Shown: positions 54,429-64,000 of the stretch, piece by piece | Numbering within the stretch: the first letter of the stretch is position 1 | How the letters are laid out: every line of letters starts with the position of its first letter | Assembly (NCBI GenBank): GCA_030526195.1 | Contig: JAUNDG010000012.1 | Location: forward strand, 1-64,000 | Direction: 5' to 3' | DNA: 64,000 bases | From: Lachnospiraceae bacterium | GTDB lineage: Bacteria > Bacillota > Clostridia > Lachnospirales > Lachnospiraceae | Program-made: the position numbers and the translations under genes | The notes under the pieces: model-generated | Seen by the model: the letters and a program-made list of their open reading frames with translations, nothing else | Told to the model about the DNA's origin: nothing | Database searches by the model: none

Positions 54429-55565
54429 TCAGCGTTCCTTTTCCGGATAACCGGACAGCTTGCGGGCCTTGTACTCAGCAAAACAGCCGTTATCCAGTGA
54501 GTCCCGGATTTCCTCCATCATGGTGTTGTAATACCAGAGGTTGTGCATGACGCAGAGCCGCATGCCCAGCATCTCCTTGGCCTTCAGCAGGTGATGGATA
54601 TAGGCCCGGGTATGATGGCGGCAGGCCGGACACTGACAGCCCTCCTCGATAGGCCGCTCATCCAGCTCATAGCAGGCATTCATAAGATTCAAATGACCAT
54701 GATCGGTGTAGACATGACCGTGACGACCGTTGCGGGCCGGATAGACGCAGTCAAAGAAATCAACACCCCGTTCAACACCCTCCAGGATATTGGCCGGTGT
54801 GCCCACACCCATGAGATAAACCGGTTTGTCCTCCGGCAGATGGGGCACCACCGCATCCAGGATCCGGTACATTTCTTCATGAGTTTCGCCCACGGCCAGA
54901 CCGCCGATGGCATAGCCGTCAAGATCCAGCTTGGCGATGCGCTTGGCATTTTCGATACGGATATCTTCAAAGATCGCGCCCTGATTGATGCCGAAAAGCA
55001 TCTGATGGGGGTTCACCGTATCCGGCAGCGCGTTAAGCCGATCCATTTCCTTCTTACACCGGACAAGCCAGCGCTCTGTTCTGGCGACGGACCGTTCCAC
55101 ATACTCCCGATCGGCCAGGGCCGGGGCGCATTCGTCAAAGGCCATGGCGATGGTGGAGCCCAGATTGGACTGGATCTGCATACTCTCCTCCGGACCCATG
55201 AAGATCTTGTGACCGTCGATATGGGAGCGGAAGCTGACGCCCTCTTCTTTGATCTGGCGCAGCTGTGCCAGTGAGAATACCTGGAAACCGCCGGAGTCTG
55301 TCAGCACCGGGCGCTCCCAGTTCATGAACTTTCGGATGCCGCCCAGCTGCTTCACCACCTTGTCGCCGGGACGCAGGTGCAGATGATACGTATTGCATAA
55401 TTCGACCTGGGCCTTCAGCTCCACCAGATCCGGTGAAGAGACAGCGCCCTTGATGGCAGCCACGGTGCCCACATTCATGAAAACAGGGGTTTCGATCACA
55501 CCGTGAACCGTTGTCAGGCGGCCGCGTTTGGCCCGGCCTTCTTTTTTGATCAGTTCGTAACTCAT
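54429..55565 (-). CDS. tgt: Queuine tRNA-ribosyltransferase
   Basis: Exchanges guanine 34 of GUN tRNAs for the queuosine precursor preQ1. 378 residues: nucleophile Asp in VLTDSGGFQVFSL, second Asp in FFDCVYPARNGRHGH, and the zinc site C-x-C-x2-C with a later His (CQCPACRH...MHN). AAAGGA is 8 bases before the ATG at 55565; an ATG two codons earlier is too close to it. Divergent from the 1440-residue dehydratase-type gene. Confidence 0.96.
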   Translation of the reverse strand: MSYELIKKEGRAKRGRLTTVHGVIETPVFMNVGTVAAIKGAVSSPDLVELKAQVELCNTYHLHLRPGDKVVKQLGGIRKFMNWERPVLTDSGGFQVFSLAQLRQIKEEGVSFRSHIDGHKIFMGPEESMQIQSNLGSTIAMAFDECAPALADREYVERSVARTERWLVRCKKEMDRLNALPDTVNPHQMLFGINQGAIFEDIRIENAKRIAKLDLDGYAIGGLAVGETHEEMYRILDAVVPHLPEDKPVYLMGVGTPANILEGVERGVDFFDCVYPARNGRHGHVYTDHGHLNLMNACYELDERPIEEGCQCPACRHHTRAYIHHLLKAKEMLGMRLCVMHNLWYYNTMMEEIRDSLDNGCFAEYKARKLSGYPEKER

Positions 55566-55688
55566 ACTCATTTTCCTTTATACGTGATATAGACCTATTG
55601 TACTCTTTTCCGGCCGTCAAAAAAAGGGGCAATTACGGAAGGCTTTTTATCTATTAAGTCGAAAATGCCCTGTGTTTCTGCCGTTTTC

Positions 55689-55717
55689 TTGTCTTTCATT
55701 TTCCCAGAGCGTATAAT
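55689..55717 (+). promoter_or_regulatory. Consensus promoter giving a leaderless transcript
   Basis: TTGTCT (55689-55694), 17 bases, TATAAT (55712-55717). The ATG of the 1440-residue gene begins at 55726, just 8 bases after the -10, so transcription should start within a base or two of the start codon. Confidence 0.8.
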
Positions 55718-55725
55718 CACAGGAT

Positions 55726-58700
55726 ATGGAAAATAATACTAAATCATATAGCCTTGGCATTGACATAGGCTCAACAACAGTCAAAATCGCGATCATGGAT
55801 GAGGAGGGTCGCCTGCTCTTTTCAGATTACAAGCGCCACTTCGCCGAAATTCAGGGCACCACAGCAGCGCTCATTTCCGAAGCCCATGATCAGCTCGGTG
55901 ATATCGCCGTCATGCCGGCCATCACCGGTTCCGGTGGTCTGACTCTGGCCCGCCATCTGAACGTACCTTTTGTTCAGGAGGTTGTCGCCGTTTCCACCAC
56001 CCTTCAGAAGAACTGCCCCAAGACCAACGTCGCCATCGAGTTAGGCGGCGAGGACGCCAAGATCATTTACTTAGAAAATGGCGGTATCGAGCAGCGTATG
56101 AACGGTATCTGTGCCGGCGGTACAGGTTCCTTTATCGACCAGATGGCCTCTCTTCTTCAGACAGATGCCACCGGTCTAAACAACTATGCCCGCAGTTATC
56201 AGGCGATCTATCCCATCGCTGCCCGCTGCGGTGTTTTTGCGAAGACAGATATCCAGCCCCTCATTAACGAAGGGGCCACAAAGGAAGACCTGTCTGCTTC
56301 CATCTTCCAGGCCGTGGTCAACCAGACCATTTCCGGTCTGGCCTGCGGTAAACCGATCCGGGGGTATGTGGCCTTCCTGGGCGGGCCGCTTCATTTCCTG
56401 GATCAGCTGCGTGAAGCTTTTATCCGCACGCTGAAGCTGGACGATGAGCATGCCATCATTCCGGATCACTCTCACCTCTTCGCCGCCATGGGGGCTGCCC
56501 ATAATGCGTACGAAGCGGCTTTGAGCGATCTGCGGGCCGCTGCCAGCGAAGCCGCCAAGGCCGCCGGCACAGCCATCGGCACTGTGGCCGATCCGGAACC
56601 CGTCTCTTTGGAGGATATGAAAAAGCGCCTCACCGACGGCATCACCATGGCCTTTGAGGTCGCCCGTCTGGAACCGCTGTTTGCGGACGAGGCTTCCTAC
56701 AAAGCTTTCCGGGATCGTCAGGATCAGTACCAGGTGGAAAAAGGGGATCTCTCTTCTTACCGCGGCCGGGCCTTCCTGGGCATCGACGCCGGTTCCACCA
56801 CCACCAAGACAGCCCTCATTTCCGAGGATGGCAAGCTGCTCTATTCTTTCTATGATAATAACCAGGGCAATCCGCTGGCCACCTCGATCCGGGCCATCCA
56901 GGAAACCTATGCCCATATGCCGGAAGGCGTTGAGATTGCCGGTTCCTGCTCCACAGGCTACGGTGAAGCCCTCATCAAATCCGCGCTGATGCTGGACGAA
57001 GGGGAGGTTGAGACCATCTCCCACTATTATGCCGCCTCATTTTTTAATCCGGATGTTGACTGCATCCTGGACATCGGCGGTCAGGATATGAAATGCATCC
57101 GCATCAAGGATCATGCTGTTGACGATGTTATGCTCAACGAAGCCTGCTCCTCCGGCTGCGGGTCCTTCATCGAGAACTTCGCCCAGTCTCTGAACTATTC
57201 TGTTCAGGACTTTGCCAAAGCCGCGCTCTTTGCGGAGAATCCCATCGACCTGGGTACCCGCTGCACGGTTTTCATGAATTCAAAGGTCAAGCAGGCCCAG
57301 AAGGAAGGCGCCACCGTCGCTGACATTTCTTCAGGTCTGGCCTATTCCGTTATCAAAAATGCTCTGTACAAGGTCATCAAGGTGTCCGATGCCACAGAGC
57401 TGGGTAAAAATATTGTCGTTCAGGGCGGTACCTTCTACAATGACGCCGTCCTCCGTTCACTGGAGCGCATCGCCAACTGCGAGGTCATCCGTCCGGATAT
57501 CGCCGGTATCATGGGTGCCTTCGGTGCGGCTCTCATCGCCCGGGAACGCTTCGACGAAAAGAAGCCCACCACCATGCTGTCACTGGAGGAGATCAACAAC
57601 TTCACCTACACCACCTCCATGACACACTGCAACGGCTGCAACAACCATTGCCGTCTCACCGTGAACAAATTCTCCGGCGGCCGCCGCTTCATCTCCGGCA
57701 ACCGGTGCGAGCGCGGGATCGGTCTGGAAAAGAATAAGGACAACCTGCCGAACCTCTTTGAATACAAGCTGGAGCGTACCTTCGGCTACGAGCCGCTTTC
57801 CGAGGAAATGGCGCATCGGGGCACGGTCGGTATTCCCCGGGTCCTCAACATGTTTGAGAACTACCCGTTCTGGTATACCTTCTTCACAAAACTGGGCTAC
57901 CGGGTCGTGCTGTCACCGTCCTCCAGCCGTCAGATTTATGAAATGGGTATTGAGTCCATCCCCAGCGAATCCGAGTGCTACCCGGCCAAGCTGGCCCACG
58001 GGCATGTGGCCTGGCTCATCAATGAAGGCGTCAAATTCATTTTCTATCCCTGTATTCCCTACGAACGGACAGAATTTGAAGATGCCCAGAACCACTACAA
58101 CTGCCCCATCGTCACCTCCTATGCGGAAAACATCCGCAACAATGTGGAGGAACTGAAGGATCCGTCCATCCGTTTCGAAAATCCGTTCCTGGCGCTGACC
58201 AACGAACAGGTGGTGACCAAACGTCTGGTGGAAATCTTCAAGGATCTGCCCAAGGGCGAGGTCAAAGCCGCTGCCGCTGCCGGCTGGGCTGAAATGACCG
58301 CCGTTCGGGATGACATCCGCAAGAAGGGCGAGGAAACTCTGGCTTATCTTAAGGAAACAGGCCGTCACGGCATCGTGCTGGCCGGCCGTCCCTACCACAT
58401 TGATCCGGAGATCAACCACGGTATTCCGGAGCTCATCAACACCTATGGCATGGCGGTGCTCACCGAGGACTCCATTTCCCATATGGCCCCGATCGAGCGT
58501 CCGCTCCGTGTCAACGACCAGTGGACCTACCACACACGGCTTTACGCCGCCGCCAACTTTGTGAAGACACGGGATGATCTGGATCTTATCCAGCTCAACT
58601 CCTTCGGCTGCGGTCTTGATGCCGTCACCACCGATCAGGTTCAGGAGATCCTGGCCAACAGCGGTAAGATTTATACCTGCCTGAAGATTGACGAGGTCAA

Positions 58701-60048
58701 TAACCTGGGGGCTGCCCGTATCCGTGTCCGCTCCCTGATCGCCGCCATCCGTGTCCGTGAAAATGAGCAGAAGGAACGCACCATTGTGTCCTCCGCCTTC
58801 GACCGGGCTGTGTTCACCGAGGAAATGCGTGAGCGTTACACCATCCTGGCTCCGCAGATGTCGCCGATTCATTTCCGCCTGTTCGAGGCGGCCGTCAATG
58901 TCTGCGGCTACAACGTGGACATCCTGCCGGATGATAAGAATGCCGTTGATTTCGGTCTTAAGTATGTCAACAACGATGCCTGCTATCCGTCACTGCTGAC
59001 CGTCGGCCAGCTGATGCAGGCGCTTCACTCCGGTCGCTACGACACCCACAAGGTCGCCCTCATCATGACTCAGACGGGCGGTGGCTGCCGGGCCTCCAAC
59101 TATGTGGGCTTCATCAAGCGTGCGCTGAAGAAGGCCGGTATGGATTATGTGCCGGTGCTGTCCCTGAACCTTGTCGGTCTTGAAAAGCATCCGGGCTTTA
59201 AGCTGACCAAGGATATGGCTGTCCGTGCTGTGTACAGCGCCATCCTGGGTGATGTTCTGATGAAATGTCTCTACCGCATGCGCCCCTATGAATTAAAGAA
59301 GGGCTCAGCCAATGAGATGTATGAAAAATGGAATACGGCCTGCTGTGAATTTGTCACCGCTAAGAAAATGGGCTTTGGCAACTTCAAGAAGCTGGTACGG
59401 GCCATTATCCGCGACTTCGACCAGCTGCCCATCACTGATGAGAAGAAACCGCGTGTCGGTATCGTAGGCGAAATCCTGGTCAAGTATTCCTATGCCGCCA
59501 ACAACAATCTGGTGGATCTTCTGGAAAGCGAAGGGGCTGAAGCTGTTGTGCCGGATCTTCTGGACTTCTTCAACTACTGCTTCTTCAACACCAACTTCAA
59601 GGCCGAAAACCTTGGCTTCAAGAAGAAATCCGCCCGCATTGCCAATCTGGGCATCAACTTCATCGAGTTTGCCCGTAAGGCAGCTTCCGATGAATACCGC
59701 AAGAGTGTTCACTTCACACCGCCGGCCCGCATTGCGGACCTGGCCAAAACAGCTGAACCGGTGGTTTCCACCGGTAACCAGACCGGCGAAGGCTGGTTCC
59801 TCACCGGCGAAATGCTGGAGCTTGTGGAAATGGGTGTGCCGAACATTGTCTGCATCCAGCCCTTCGGCTGTCTCCCCAACCACATCGTGGGTAAGGGCGT
59901 TATCAAAGAGATCCGCCGCCGCTATCCGATGGCCAATATTGCTGCCGTCGACTACGATCCCGGCGCCTCCGAAGTAAACCAGCTGAACCGCATCAAGCTG
60001 ATGCTCTCCACCGCACGGGAGAACATGAAAAAAGAGGCAGAGAAATAA
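55726..60048 (+). CDS. Giant 2-hydroxyacyl-CoA dehydratase activase/dehydratase-type protein
   Basis: 1440 residues. Two BadF/BadG ATPase domains (about 8-265, [19 protein letters not shown] and [13 protein letters not shown]; about 345-600, [19 protein letters not shown] and [13 protein letters not shown]), each of the activase (HgdC) type, which drive electron transfer by ATP hydrolysis. Near 625-660 a Cys cluster ([12 protein letters not shown]...GNRCERG) could carry an iron-sulfur centre. The rest is DUF2229 (about 690-910) and an HgdB-like dehydratase region with further Cys ([16 protein letters not shown]). Family members of this length are common in Clostridia; their substrate is unknown. 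No dehydratase A/B genes lie next to it. Sits alone behind a consensus promoter with no leader. Confidence 0.9.
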   Translation: MENNTKSYSLGIDIGSTTVKIAIMDEEGRLLFSDYKRHFAEIQGTTAALISEAHDQLGDIAVMPAITGSGGLTLARHLNVPFVQEVVAVSTTLQKNCPKTNVAIELGGEDAKIIYLENGGIEQRMNGICAGGTGSFIDQMASLLQTDATGLNNYARSYQAIYPIAARCGVFAKTDIQPLINEGATKEDLSASIFQAVVNQTISGLACGKPIRGYVAFLGGPLHFLDQLREAFIRTLKLDDEHAIIPDHSHLFAAMGAAHNAYEAALSDLRAAASEAAKAAGTAIGTVADPEPVSLEDMKKRLTDGITMAFEVARLEPLFADEASYKAFRDRQDQYQVEKGDLSSYRGRAFLGIDAGSTTTKTALISEDGKLLYSFYDNNQGNPLATSIRAIQETYAHMPEGVEIAGSCSTGYGEALIKSALMLDEGEVETISHYYAASFFNPDVDCILDIGGQDMKCIRIKDHAVDDVMLNEACSSGCGSFIENFAQSLNYSVQDFAKAALFAENPIDLGTRCTVFMNSKVKQAQKEGATVADISSGLAYSVIKNALYKVIKVSDATELGKNIVVQGGTFYNDAVLRSLERIANCEVIRPDIAGIMGAFGAALIARERFDEKKPTTMLSLEEINNFTYTTSMTHCNGCNNHCRLTVNKFSGGRRFISGNRCERGIGLEKNKDNLPNLFEYKLERTFGYEPLSEEMAHRGTVGIPRVLNMFENYPFWYTFFTKLGYRVVLSPSSSRQIYEMGIESIPSESECYPAKLAHGHVAWLINEGVKFIFYPCIPYERTEFEDAQNHYNCPIVTSYAENIRNNVEELKDPSIRFENPFLALTNEQVVTKRLVEIFKDLPKGEVKAAAAAGWAEMTAVRDDIRKKGEETLAYLKETGRHGIVLAGRPYHIDPEINHGIPELINTYGMAVLTEDSISHMAPIERPLRVNDQWTYHTRLYAAANFVKTRDDLDLIQLNSFGCGLDAVTTDQVQEILANSGKIYTCLKIDEVNNLGAARIRVRSLIAAIRVRENEQKERTIVSSAFDRAVFTEEMRERYTILAPQMSPIHFRLFEAAVNVCGYNVDILPDDKNAVDFGLKYVNNDACYPSLLTVGQLMQALHSGRYDTHKVALIMTQTGGGCRASNYVGFIKRALKKAGMDYVPVLSLNLVGLEKHPGFKLTKDMAVRAVYSAILGDVLMKCLYRMRPYELKKGSANEMYEKWNTACCEFVTAKKMGFGNFKKLVRAIIRDFDQLPITDEKKPRVGIVGEILVKYSYAANNNLVDLLESEGAEAVVPDLLDFFNYCFFNTNFKAENLGFKKKSARIANLGINFIEFARKAASDEYRKSVHFTPPARIADLAKTAEPVVSTGNQTGEGWFLTGEMLELVEMGVPNIVCIQPFGCLPNHIVGKGVIKEIRRRYPMANIAAVDYDPGASEVNQLNRIKLMLSTARENMKKEAEK

Positions 60049-60061
60049 AACTATATCAAAC

Positions 60062-60107
60062 AAGAAATCGGGGGCAGACCAATGGTCTGCCCCCGATTTC
60101 TTGTTCT
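60062..60107. terminator. Strong bidirectional terminator
   Basis: AAGAAATCGGGGGCAGACC pairs perfectly with GGTCTGCCCCCGATTTCTT (19 bp, AAT loop), with T runs on both sides. It closes the 1440-residue gene. Confidence 0.95.
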
Positions 60108-60117
60108 ATTCTTGCTC

Positions 60118-60287
60118 ACCTTCCCTGATGAACTAATCAGGCTCCTGATATCAGGGAACATCTGACCCTTTGCTTGACTTACCTTCCCTGATAAGCCATT
60201 CATACTCCTGATATCAGGGAACATCTGACCCTTTGCTTGACTTACCTTCCCTGATGAGACGGGAAAACTTGCCATCTCTGGGAACGG
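60118..60287. repeat. 63-bp tandem repeat, two full copies and one partial
   Basis: Copies at 60118-60180, 60181-60243 and about 60244-60287. Each begins ACCTTCCCTGAT and has CTCCTGATATCAGGGAACATCTGACCC later, with TTCCCTGAT/ATCAGGGAA as inverted arms. The period of 63 bases keeps frame, so the minus strand reads out as repeated SGKVSQAKGQMFPDIRS. I recall this peptide from short hypothetical entries of many Clostridia, which points to a dispersed repeat element and not to a gene. Confidence 0.8.
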
Positions 60288-60303
60288 ACAAGATTAGATT
60301 GGC

Positions 60304-62475
60304 TCACCCGACACCGCCACCCTTGGTGTAAAGGAAGGCTGCGTTCAGGATTCCCGCTTCAGTTTCAGCCGATACCGCCGGTTCTCCGCCCAGGAAGACG
60401 AAGGAATCGATGTCGCCCATAAGGTTAAGCGGATAAACCCGGATACCGCCGCAGTTGAGGCCATCATTTGACACATAGCCCAAGGCGTACCCGTTGTTAG
60501 CCGCATTGGCCGATACCAGCATCATCGGTGTTTTGGCACTGATACGGGCCAGCTGCCCCCCCGCCAGAGCATCCGGGAAGTTCTGATCCCGACCCGCTGC
60601 GAAAGCGGTATAGGTGTCAATATCCGTATTCTTAATGCCGGAAAGCAGATACTGAGTATCCGGATTGTCACCCCGCATGAAGGTGTAATTGATGATGGCG
60701 GATGTCTGATAACGATCGGCACCGCCCAGGCGAATAACCTCAAACAAGCCACTCTCCTGTGCTTCCCTGTAGATCGGATCATTGTTGACGCCCTCAGAGC
60801 CCAACACATAGACGCGGCTGAAACCACCCTCACGGATAGCTTTACGGGCCGCATCATTAAGCTGCCCCTTACCATTCACCAGGAACATCGGAGCGCCTAA
60901 GCGATAGGCCCAGGTTGAGGCCGACAGAGCATCAGCCGCCTTCTTGCCGGTGGCCACAAAACAATACGCTGTATTGAAGAGGCCCATATTCTTACCGGCT
61001 TTATAGATCTCGTTGGCGGTGGCATAACGATCGGCCCCGCCGATGGCCACCACCTCGATACCGCGGCTGGCCAGCTGAGACTTCACGTTGTCGGAAAACT
61101 CATTTCCGATAAGGTAAACACGTTCAAGTCGCCGACAACAGCCTTCATCGAGAAGCTTGATGATCGGATCCGGCAGCGACGATAACTTTGACATCAGCAC
61201 CGGGATATCAAGGGCGCCGGCAAAACCGGAGGCCGCCAGAGCATCCGGGAATTTAAGACCTGTGACCATCACCGCTTCTCTCGGTGTTTCGCCTTCAAAA
61301 GCTTTATTGACGATGGCGGCACAGGTGGCATAGCGATTGTCCCCCGCCAGTCTCTCAGCATAATAGCCATGGCATTCCAGCCCGAGACCATCTGTCAGCG
61401 GCGTGTTGTAATACGTAAAGCGCCCACCGCTTTCCATATTGGTCAGATGGCGAATCGTCATATCTGTGCTGTCGGCAAGCTCTGACAGTTCCAGGAAATG
61501 GCCTCTCTCGAACTCTTTCAGAAGAAGCCCCTGACTATCTAGGTTTTTGAAAAAAACTTTTATGATGTTTTTCCTGGATTCGTATGAAACACAGGACTCG
61601 CCATTATACTTGTTCACTTCGGCGAGTGTCGATTCTGTATTGCCGGCTTTCAAGGTATGCTTGTCACTTGAGTAAGAAATACTCTCGTAATAGCCCGCTA
61701 AAGCGCTTTGGCCACCGGTGGCCGCAGCCGTCACATTGCCGCCGTTGATCGCAAACTCTGTTTTGGAATTGAAGAGCATATCGCCGCAGCTGTAAAAATT
61801 GCCGCCGTTGATCGTTGCCTTGCCGCCGTTGCTGTAATACCCTCTGGAGGCCTTCGGATCATAGAGGCTCATGATGACCTCCCCGGCTGACTGAATGTAG
61901 GTGCCTTCGTTTTTCAGGCCACGGCACGTATACAAAAACCCGCCATCCATGTTCAGAAGGGCATTTTGCTTGATGAGCACGGAGTACGAAGTAACCGGAT
62001 CATAGGGTGTCCCGTCAGGTGTCATAAGCGCCATACCACCCAGATGCATGGTCACCTTACTGCCGGGCTGAATGATTATACCATCCAGGCTGTTGACCGA
62101 AAGAGTGCCAAGCGGACTGATCCCCGTTGAATAGACGTCCAGATCATCATCGATAAACAGACCACTTTTCTCTGAATCTAAATAACTCGCTCCTTCAAGA
62201 ACCAGCGTCAGCGGAAAGTTCGACACGAAAGCAGCTTTATATTCACTATCAAAGCCGGAACCACTGTATTCCATCAGCCGCAGTGTGTTCGTTTTGGCAT
62301 TATAGCTATAGGTCCCGCCGCCGGATCCTGTCCCTTCGGGATTGGCCAGAACATCGATACCGTTAAGCTTTAAAACTTTTTGTGTCAAAGCCTGAGCCGG
62401 CACCGCCGGAATAAGGCTCAGCAGCAATACCAGGCTGAGCATGAGACTCAATCGTCTCAACAAACGTTTCTTCAT
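60304..62475 (-). CDS. CWB2-type cell-surface protein
   Basis: 723 residues. Signal peptide (1-29: basic MKKRLLRRLS, hydrophobic core, PAQA cleavage). Residues about 35-300 are beta-rich, with the repeated G-x-x-x-x-GG pattern of right-handed beta-helix carbohydrate proteins. The C-terminal about 340 hold three cell-wall-binding-2 (CWB2) repeats, each with the signature RLAGDNRYAT / AIGGADRYATA / RLGGADRYQTS, as in surface proteins of Clostridioides that bind secondary wall polymers. No enzyme motif is seen in the N-terminal part. ATG at 62475 has GGAGGTG upstream. Confidence 0.85.
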   Translation of the reverse strand: MKKRLLRRLSLMLSLVLLLSLIPAVPAQALTQKVLKLNGIDVLANPEGTGSGGGTYSYNAKTNTLRLMEYSGSGFDSEYKAAFVSNFPLTLVLEGASYLDSEKSGLFIDDDLDVYSTGISPLGTLSVNSLDGIIIQPGSKVTMHLGGMALMTPDGTPYDPVTSYSVLIKQNALLNMDGGFLYTCRGLKNEGTYIQSAGEVIMSLYDPKASRGYYSNGGKATINGGNFYSCGDMLFNSKTEFAINGGNVTAAATGGQSALAGYYESISYSSDKHTLKAGNTESTLAEVNKYNGESCVSYESRKNIIKVFFKNLDSQGLLLKEFERGHFLELSELADSTDMTIRHLTNMESGGRFTYYNTPLTDGLGLECHGYYAERLAGDNRYATCAAIVNKAFEGETPREAVMVTGLKFPDALAASGFAGALDIPVLMSKLSSLPDPIIKLLDEGCCRRLERVYLIGNEFSDNVKSQLASRGIEVVAIGGADRYATANEIYKAGKNMGLFNTAYCFVATGKKAADALSASTWAYRLGAPMFLVNGKGQLNDAARKAIREGGFSRVYVLGSEGVNNDPIYREAQESGLFEVIRLGGADRYQTSAIINYTFMRGDNPDTQYLLSGIKNTDIDTYTAFAAGRDQNFPDALAGGQLARISAKTPMMLVSANAANNGYALGYVSNDGLNCGGIRVYPLNLMGDIDSFVFLGGEPAVSAETEAGILNAAFLYTKGGGVG

Positions 62476-62556
62476 ATGACACCTCCTCATTAGGAATAGA
62501 TAAGGTTAGTATATCCCTTTTTCGAGGGCCGTACATCTGCTATTCGGCAGACCTAA

Positions 62557-62602
62557 AAAAGACTCAAGATCCACCCTAAAATGTGTGAATCTTGAGTCTT
62601 TT
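62557..62602. terminator. Bidirectional terminator
   Basis: AAAGACTCAAGAT and ATCTTGAGTCTTT form a 13-bp stem around an 18-base loop; it closes the GH3-family gene to the right. Confidence 0.9.
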
Positions 62603-62668
62603 GCAAAAGGCCAGTATTTTACGCTACGCAAGCTTTGCGATCGCGACGGATCATAACAAGAGCCCCAC

Positions 62669-64000
62669 TTATTCCGCCTCATTTTCAAGAAGACCGAAGA
62701 AGAATCTTTCCTTCATCGGTGTGTCAATGACACGAACCGGCTTCAGCTGGTTCTGTGACACGCCGCGCATAATCATAAGATCTCGGTACAGCATGTAGGT
62801 TTCCTGCTGGGCCATGCACAGCTTTGTTCTGCCGATAACGCCATTTTTGAGCATACTGCCGAAGACCGGATTCGCCTGGGACAGTCTTTCCTCTATGACA
62901 TCCCTGTATTTCGGCATATCATCCGGGTTCACATCCTTATCCGGCTCGATGAGCACAACATAACGGCCGGGCTTGGCCTCGATATCGGCATACACACTGA
63001 AGTCACGCACAAGAACACCGGTATCCTCCTGGAATCTCTCGATTGACCAGCGGACAGCCTCTTCATTTGTCTTTTCACTGGCGATTGACAGCATCTGATT
63101 CTTGCGATAAACAAACGTGATCATCGGTGTTTCATTATAGAAACCAGTCACACGCACCACGTCCTTGATGCGATAGCGATAGAAACCTGACAGATTGGTT
63201 ACAACAATCTCATAGTCCTTACCGGCTTCCAGCTGATCAATGGTCAATGTTGTCTCTTCGTCCTCTGAATCCATCGGAATGAATTCATAGAAACCGCCAT
63301 CCGGAAGAAGGACATAAGATTCATCGCCGGTTCTGCGGGCGATCGCCATCAGAGACTCTGATGCCGCATAATTCAGATTTGAATACGGAATATTCTTTCC
63401 GGTATACTGACGCATCTTTTTGGTGTACTGAGCAAAACCACCGGTACCGATGGCGCCAATCCACTGGAAATCCGGCCAGATACGCGGAATGATCGGTGTA
63501 TCAAAGCCAGCCTCAAATTCACGACGCAGTTCATCAGCTCTTTCCTTATCCGGCTTAAGCATGGCCGTCAGTTTTCGCCTCATCCCCTCAGAAACACGCA
63601 CATTTTCGCCAATAACACCATTTTCGATATCATCGCATATTTCACGCCAGTGAGTTTCCGTGTAGGTCATCAAGTCAACAAGACCTGTCATAAAAGCAGA
63701 GAGCATGTAGGTCACTCTACGCTGCTGCAAACCGAAACGCAGTTTCATATACTTCAAATCCATCTCCTCATCCGGGAATAACAACTCGTTGGGAGATGTC
63801 ATAAAGTACTTCAACATGTCCGCATTCCTGCGTAAGCATGCTCCGGAAATAGCGCCTTTGGGAACACCATTTTCTGTGACCATCGGCGGCGCTTCAACCG
63901 TATTAAGGCAATAGCCATCCAGGTAGCTTTTGCCCGTTGTGTTGCGGAAATATTCGTCCATGACACCGAAAAGGATATTGGCGCCATATTCGGTATAATT
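62669..64000 (-). CDS. GH3-family protein, 5' part outside the window
   Basis: Partial: the frame stays open to the window edge (beyond the Met at 63961 it reads NYTEYGANILFGV), so the N-terminus is missing. The 443 visible residues match the C-terminal three quarters of the GH3 acyl-adenylate/amide-synthetase family, which in plants conjugates amino acids to hormones. Seen are NYAASES, the YELVVTN-like YEIVVTNLSGFYRYRIKDVV motif and KTNEEAV in the C-terminal lobe. Bacterial GH3 proteins lack a known function. Expected full length is about 550-580. Ends 60 bases before a bidirectional terminator. Confidence 0.85.
   Translation of the reverse strand, partial: NYTEYGANILFGVMDEYFRNTTGKSYLDGYCLNTVEAPPMVTENGVPKGAISGACLRRNADMLKYFMTSPNELLFPDEEMDLKYMKLRFGLQQRRVTYMLSAFMTGLVDLMTYTETHWREICDDIENGVIGENVRVSEGMRRKLTAMLKPDKERADELRREFEAGFDTPIIPRIWPDFQWIGAIGTGGFAQYTKKMRQYTGKNIPYSNLNYAASESLMAIARRTGDESYVLLPDGGFYEFIPMDSEDEETTLTIDQLEAGKDYEIVVTNLSGFYRYRIKDVVRVTGFYNETPMITFVYRKNQMLSIASEKTNEEAVRWSIERFQEDTGVLVRDFSVYADIEAKPGRYVVLIEPDKDVNPDDMPKYRDVIEERLSQANPVFGSMLKNGVIGRTKLCMAQQETYMLYRDLMIMRGVSQNQLKPVRVIDTPMKERFFFGLLENEAE

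Noticed and set aside
60051..60275. A 74-residue minus-strand frame with SGKVSQAKGQ repeats as a gene
   Set aside because: It runs through the perfect terminator and its coding pattern is simply the 63-bp repeat; treated as a repeat element.

Overview
The window looks like a chromosomal segment of an anaerobic, low-GC-phylum (Firmicutes) Clostridia, most likely a Lachnospiraceae-type gut or rumen bacterium of moderate GC. The grounds are: strong AGGAGG ribosome sites, bifunctional AdhE, an electron-transfer-subunit dihydroorotate dehydrogenase (PyrK/PyrD-B), a giant two-ATPase 2-hydroxyacyl-CoA dehydratase-type protein, CWB2 and RICIN secreted proteins, and many small families typical of that group (DUF5721, DUF6142-like, the 137-aa 'endosialidase'-type protein). 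No phage, IS element, CRISPR array or resistance island is visible. This is mostly core chromosome with a few accessory patches.

Layout. At 1-290 there is a strong leftward promoter and a leader resembling an rRNA-operon leader; the rRNA genes themselves would lie outside the window. 0.3-4.5 kb: a MATE transporter with an extra C-terminal domain, a GNAT acetyltransferase, and a coupled zinc-ribbon/PH-like pair. 4.8-16.2 kb, all leftward: pyrC-pyrF-pyrK-pyrD-pyrE, a small membrane protein, an M29 aminopeptidase and clpC (tightly spaced), then a small protein and radA. 16.3-19 kb: a cold-shock gene behind a terminator-like leader, a small membrane protein, a DegV-type lipid-binding protein behind a strong promoter with an operator-like palindrome, and a DUF5721 protein. 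19-24 kb: prephenate dehydratase plus htpG, divergent from an aminotransferase, then moaC. 24.1-29.0 kb: glnS, two HAD phosphatases, a small acidic protein and an FAD oxidoreductase. 29-36 kb: a membrane protein with an Ala/Pro-rich tail, an archaeal-type ornithine cyclodeaminase relative, a URO-D-fold protein, and adhE translationally coupled to an APH-like kinase.

36-43 kb is the most accessory stretch: a methyltransferase-Nudix fusion, a 34-bp tandem duplication, GtrA, a WYL regulator, a 33-aa conserved-looking small gene, and a three-gene set (processive GT2 synthase, membrane-anchored GH26-like hydrolase, membrane-anchored ChW-repeat protein) that looks like a compact exopolysaccharide synthesis/processing system. 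43-51 kb: a trigger factor lacking its ribosome-binding domain, tRNA-Thr(CGT), a PHP phosphoesterase, Mrp, an HdeD-like protein, and leuB-ilvD-ilvB. 51-64 kb: a secreted C39-type protease with RICIN repeats, yajC, tgt, an apparently leaderless 1440-aa activase/dehydratase protein, a 63-bp repeat element, a CWB2 surface protein and a GH3-family protein cut by the window edge.

The genes support pyrimidine and branched-chain/aromatic amino-acid synthesis, fermentative ethanol formation (adhE with a Rex-like operator), protein quality control (ClpC, Hsp90, trigger factor) and surface decoration. All functional calls are from reading motifs in the sequence; no database search was run. Coordinates of short sites may be off by a base or so.
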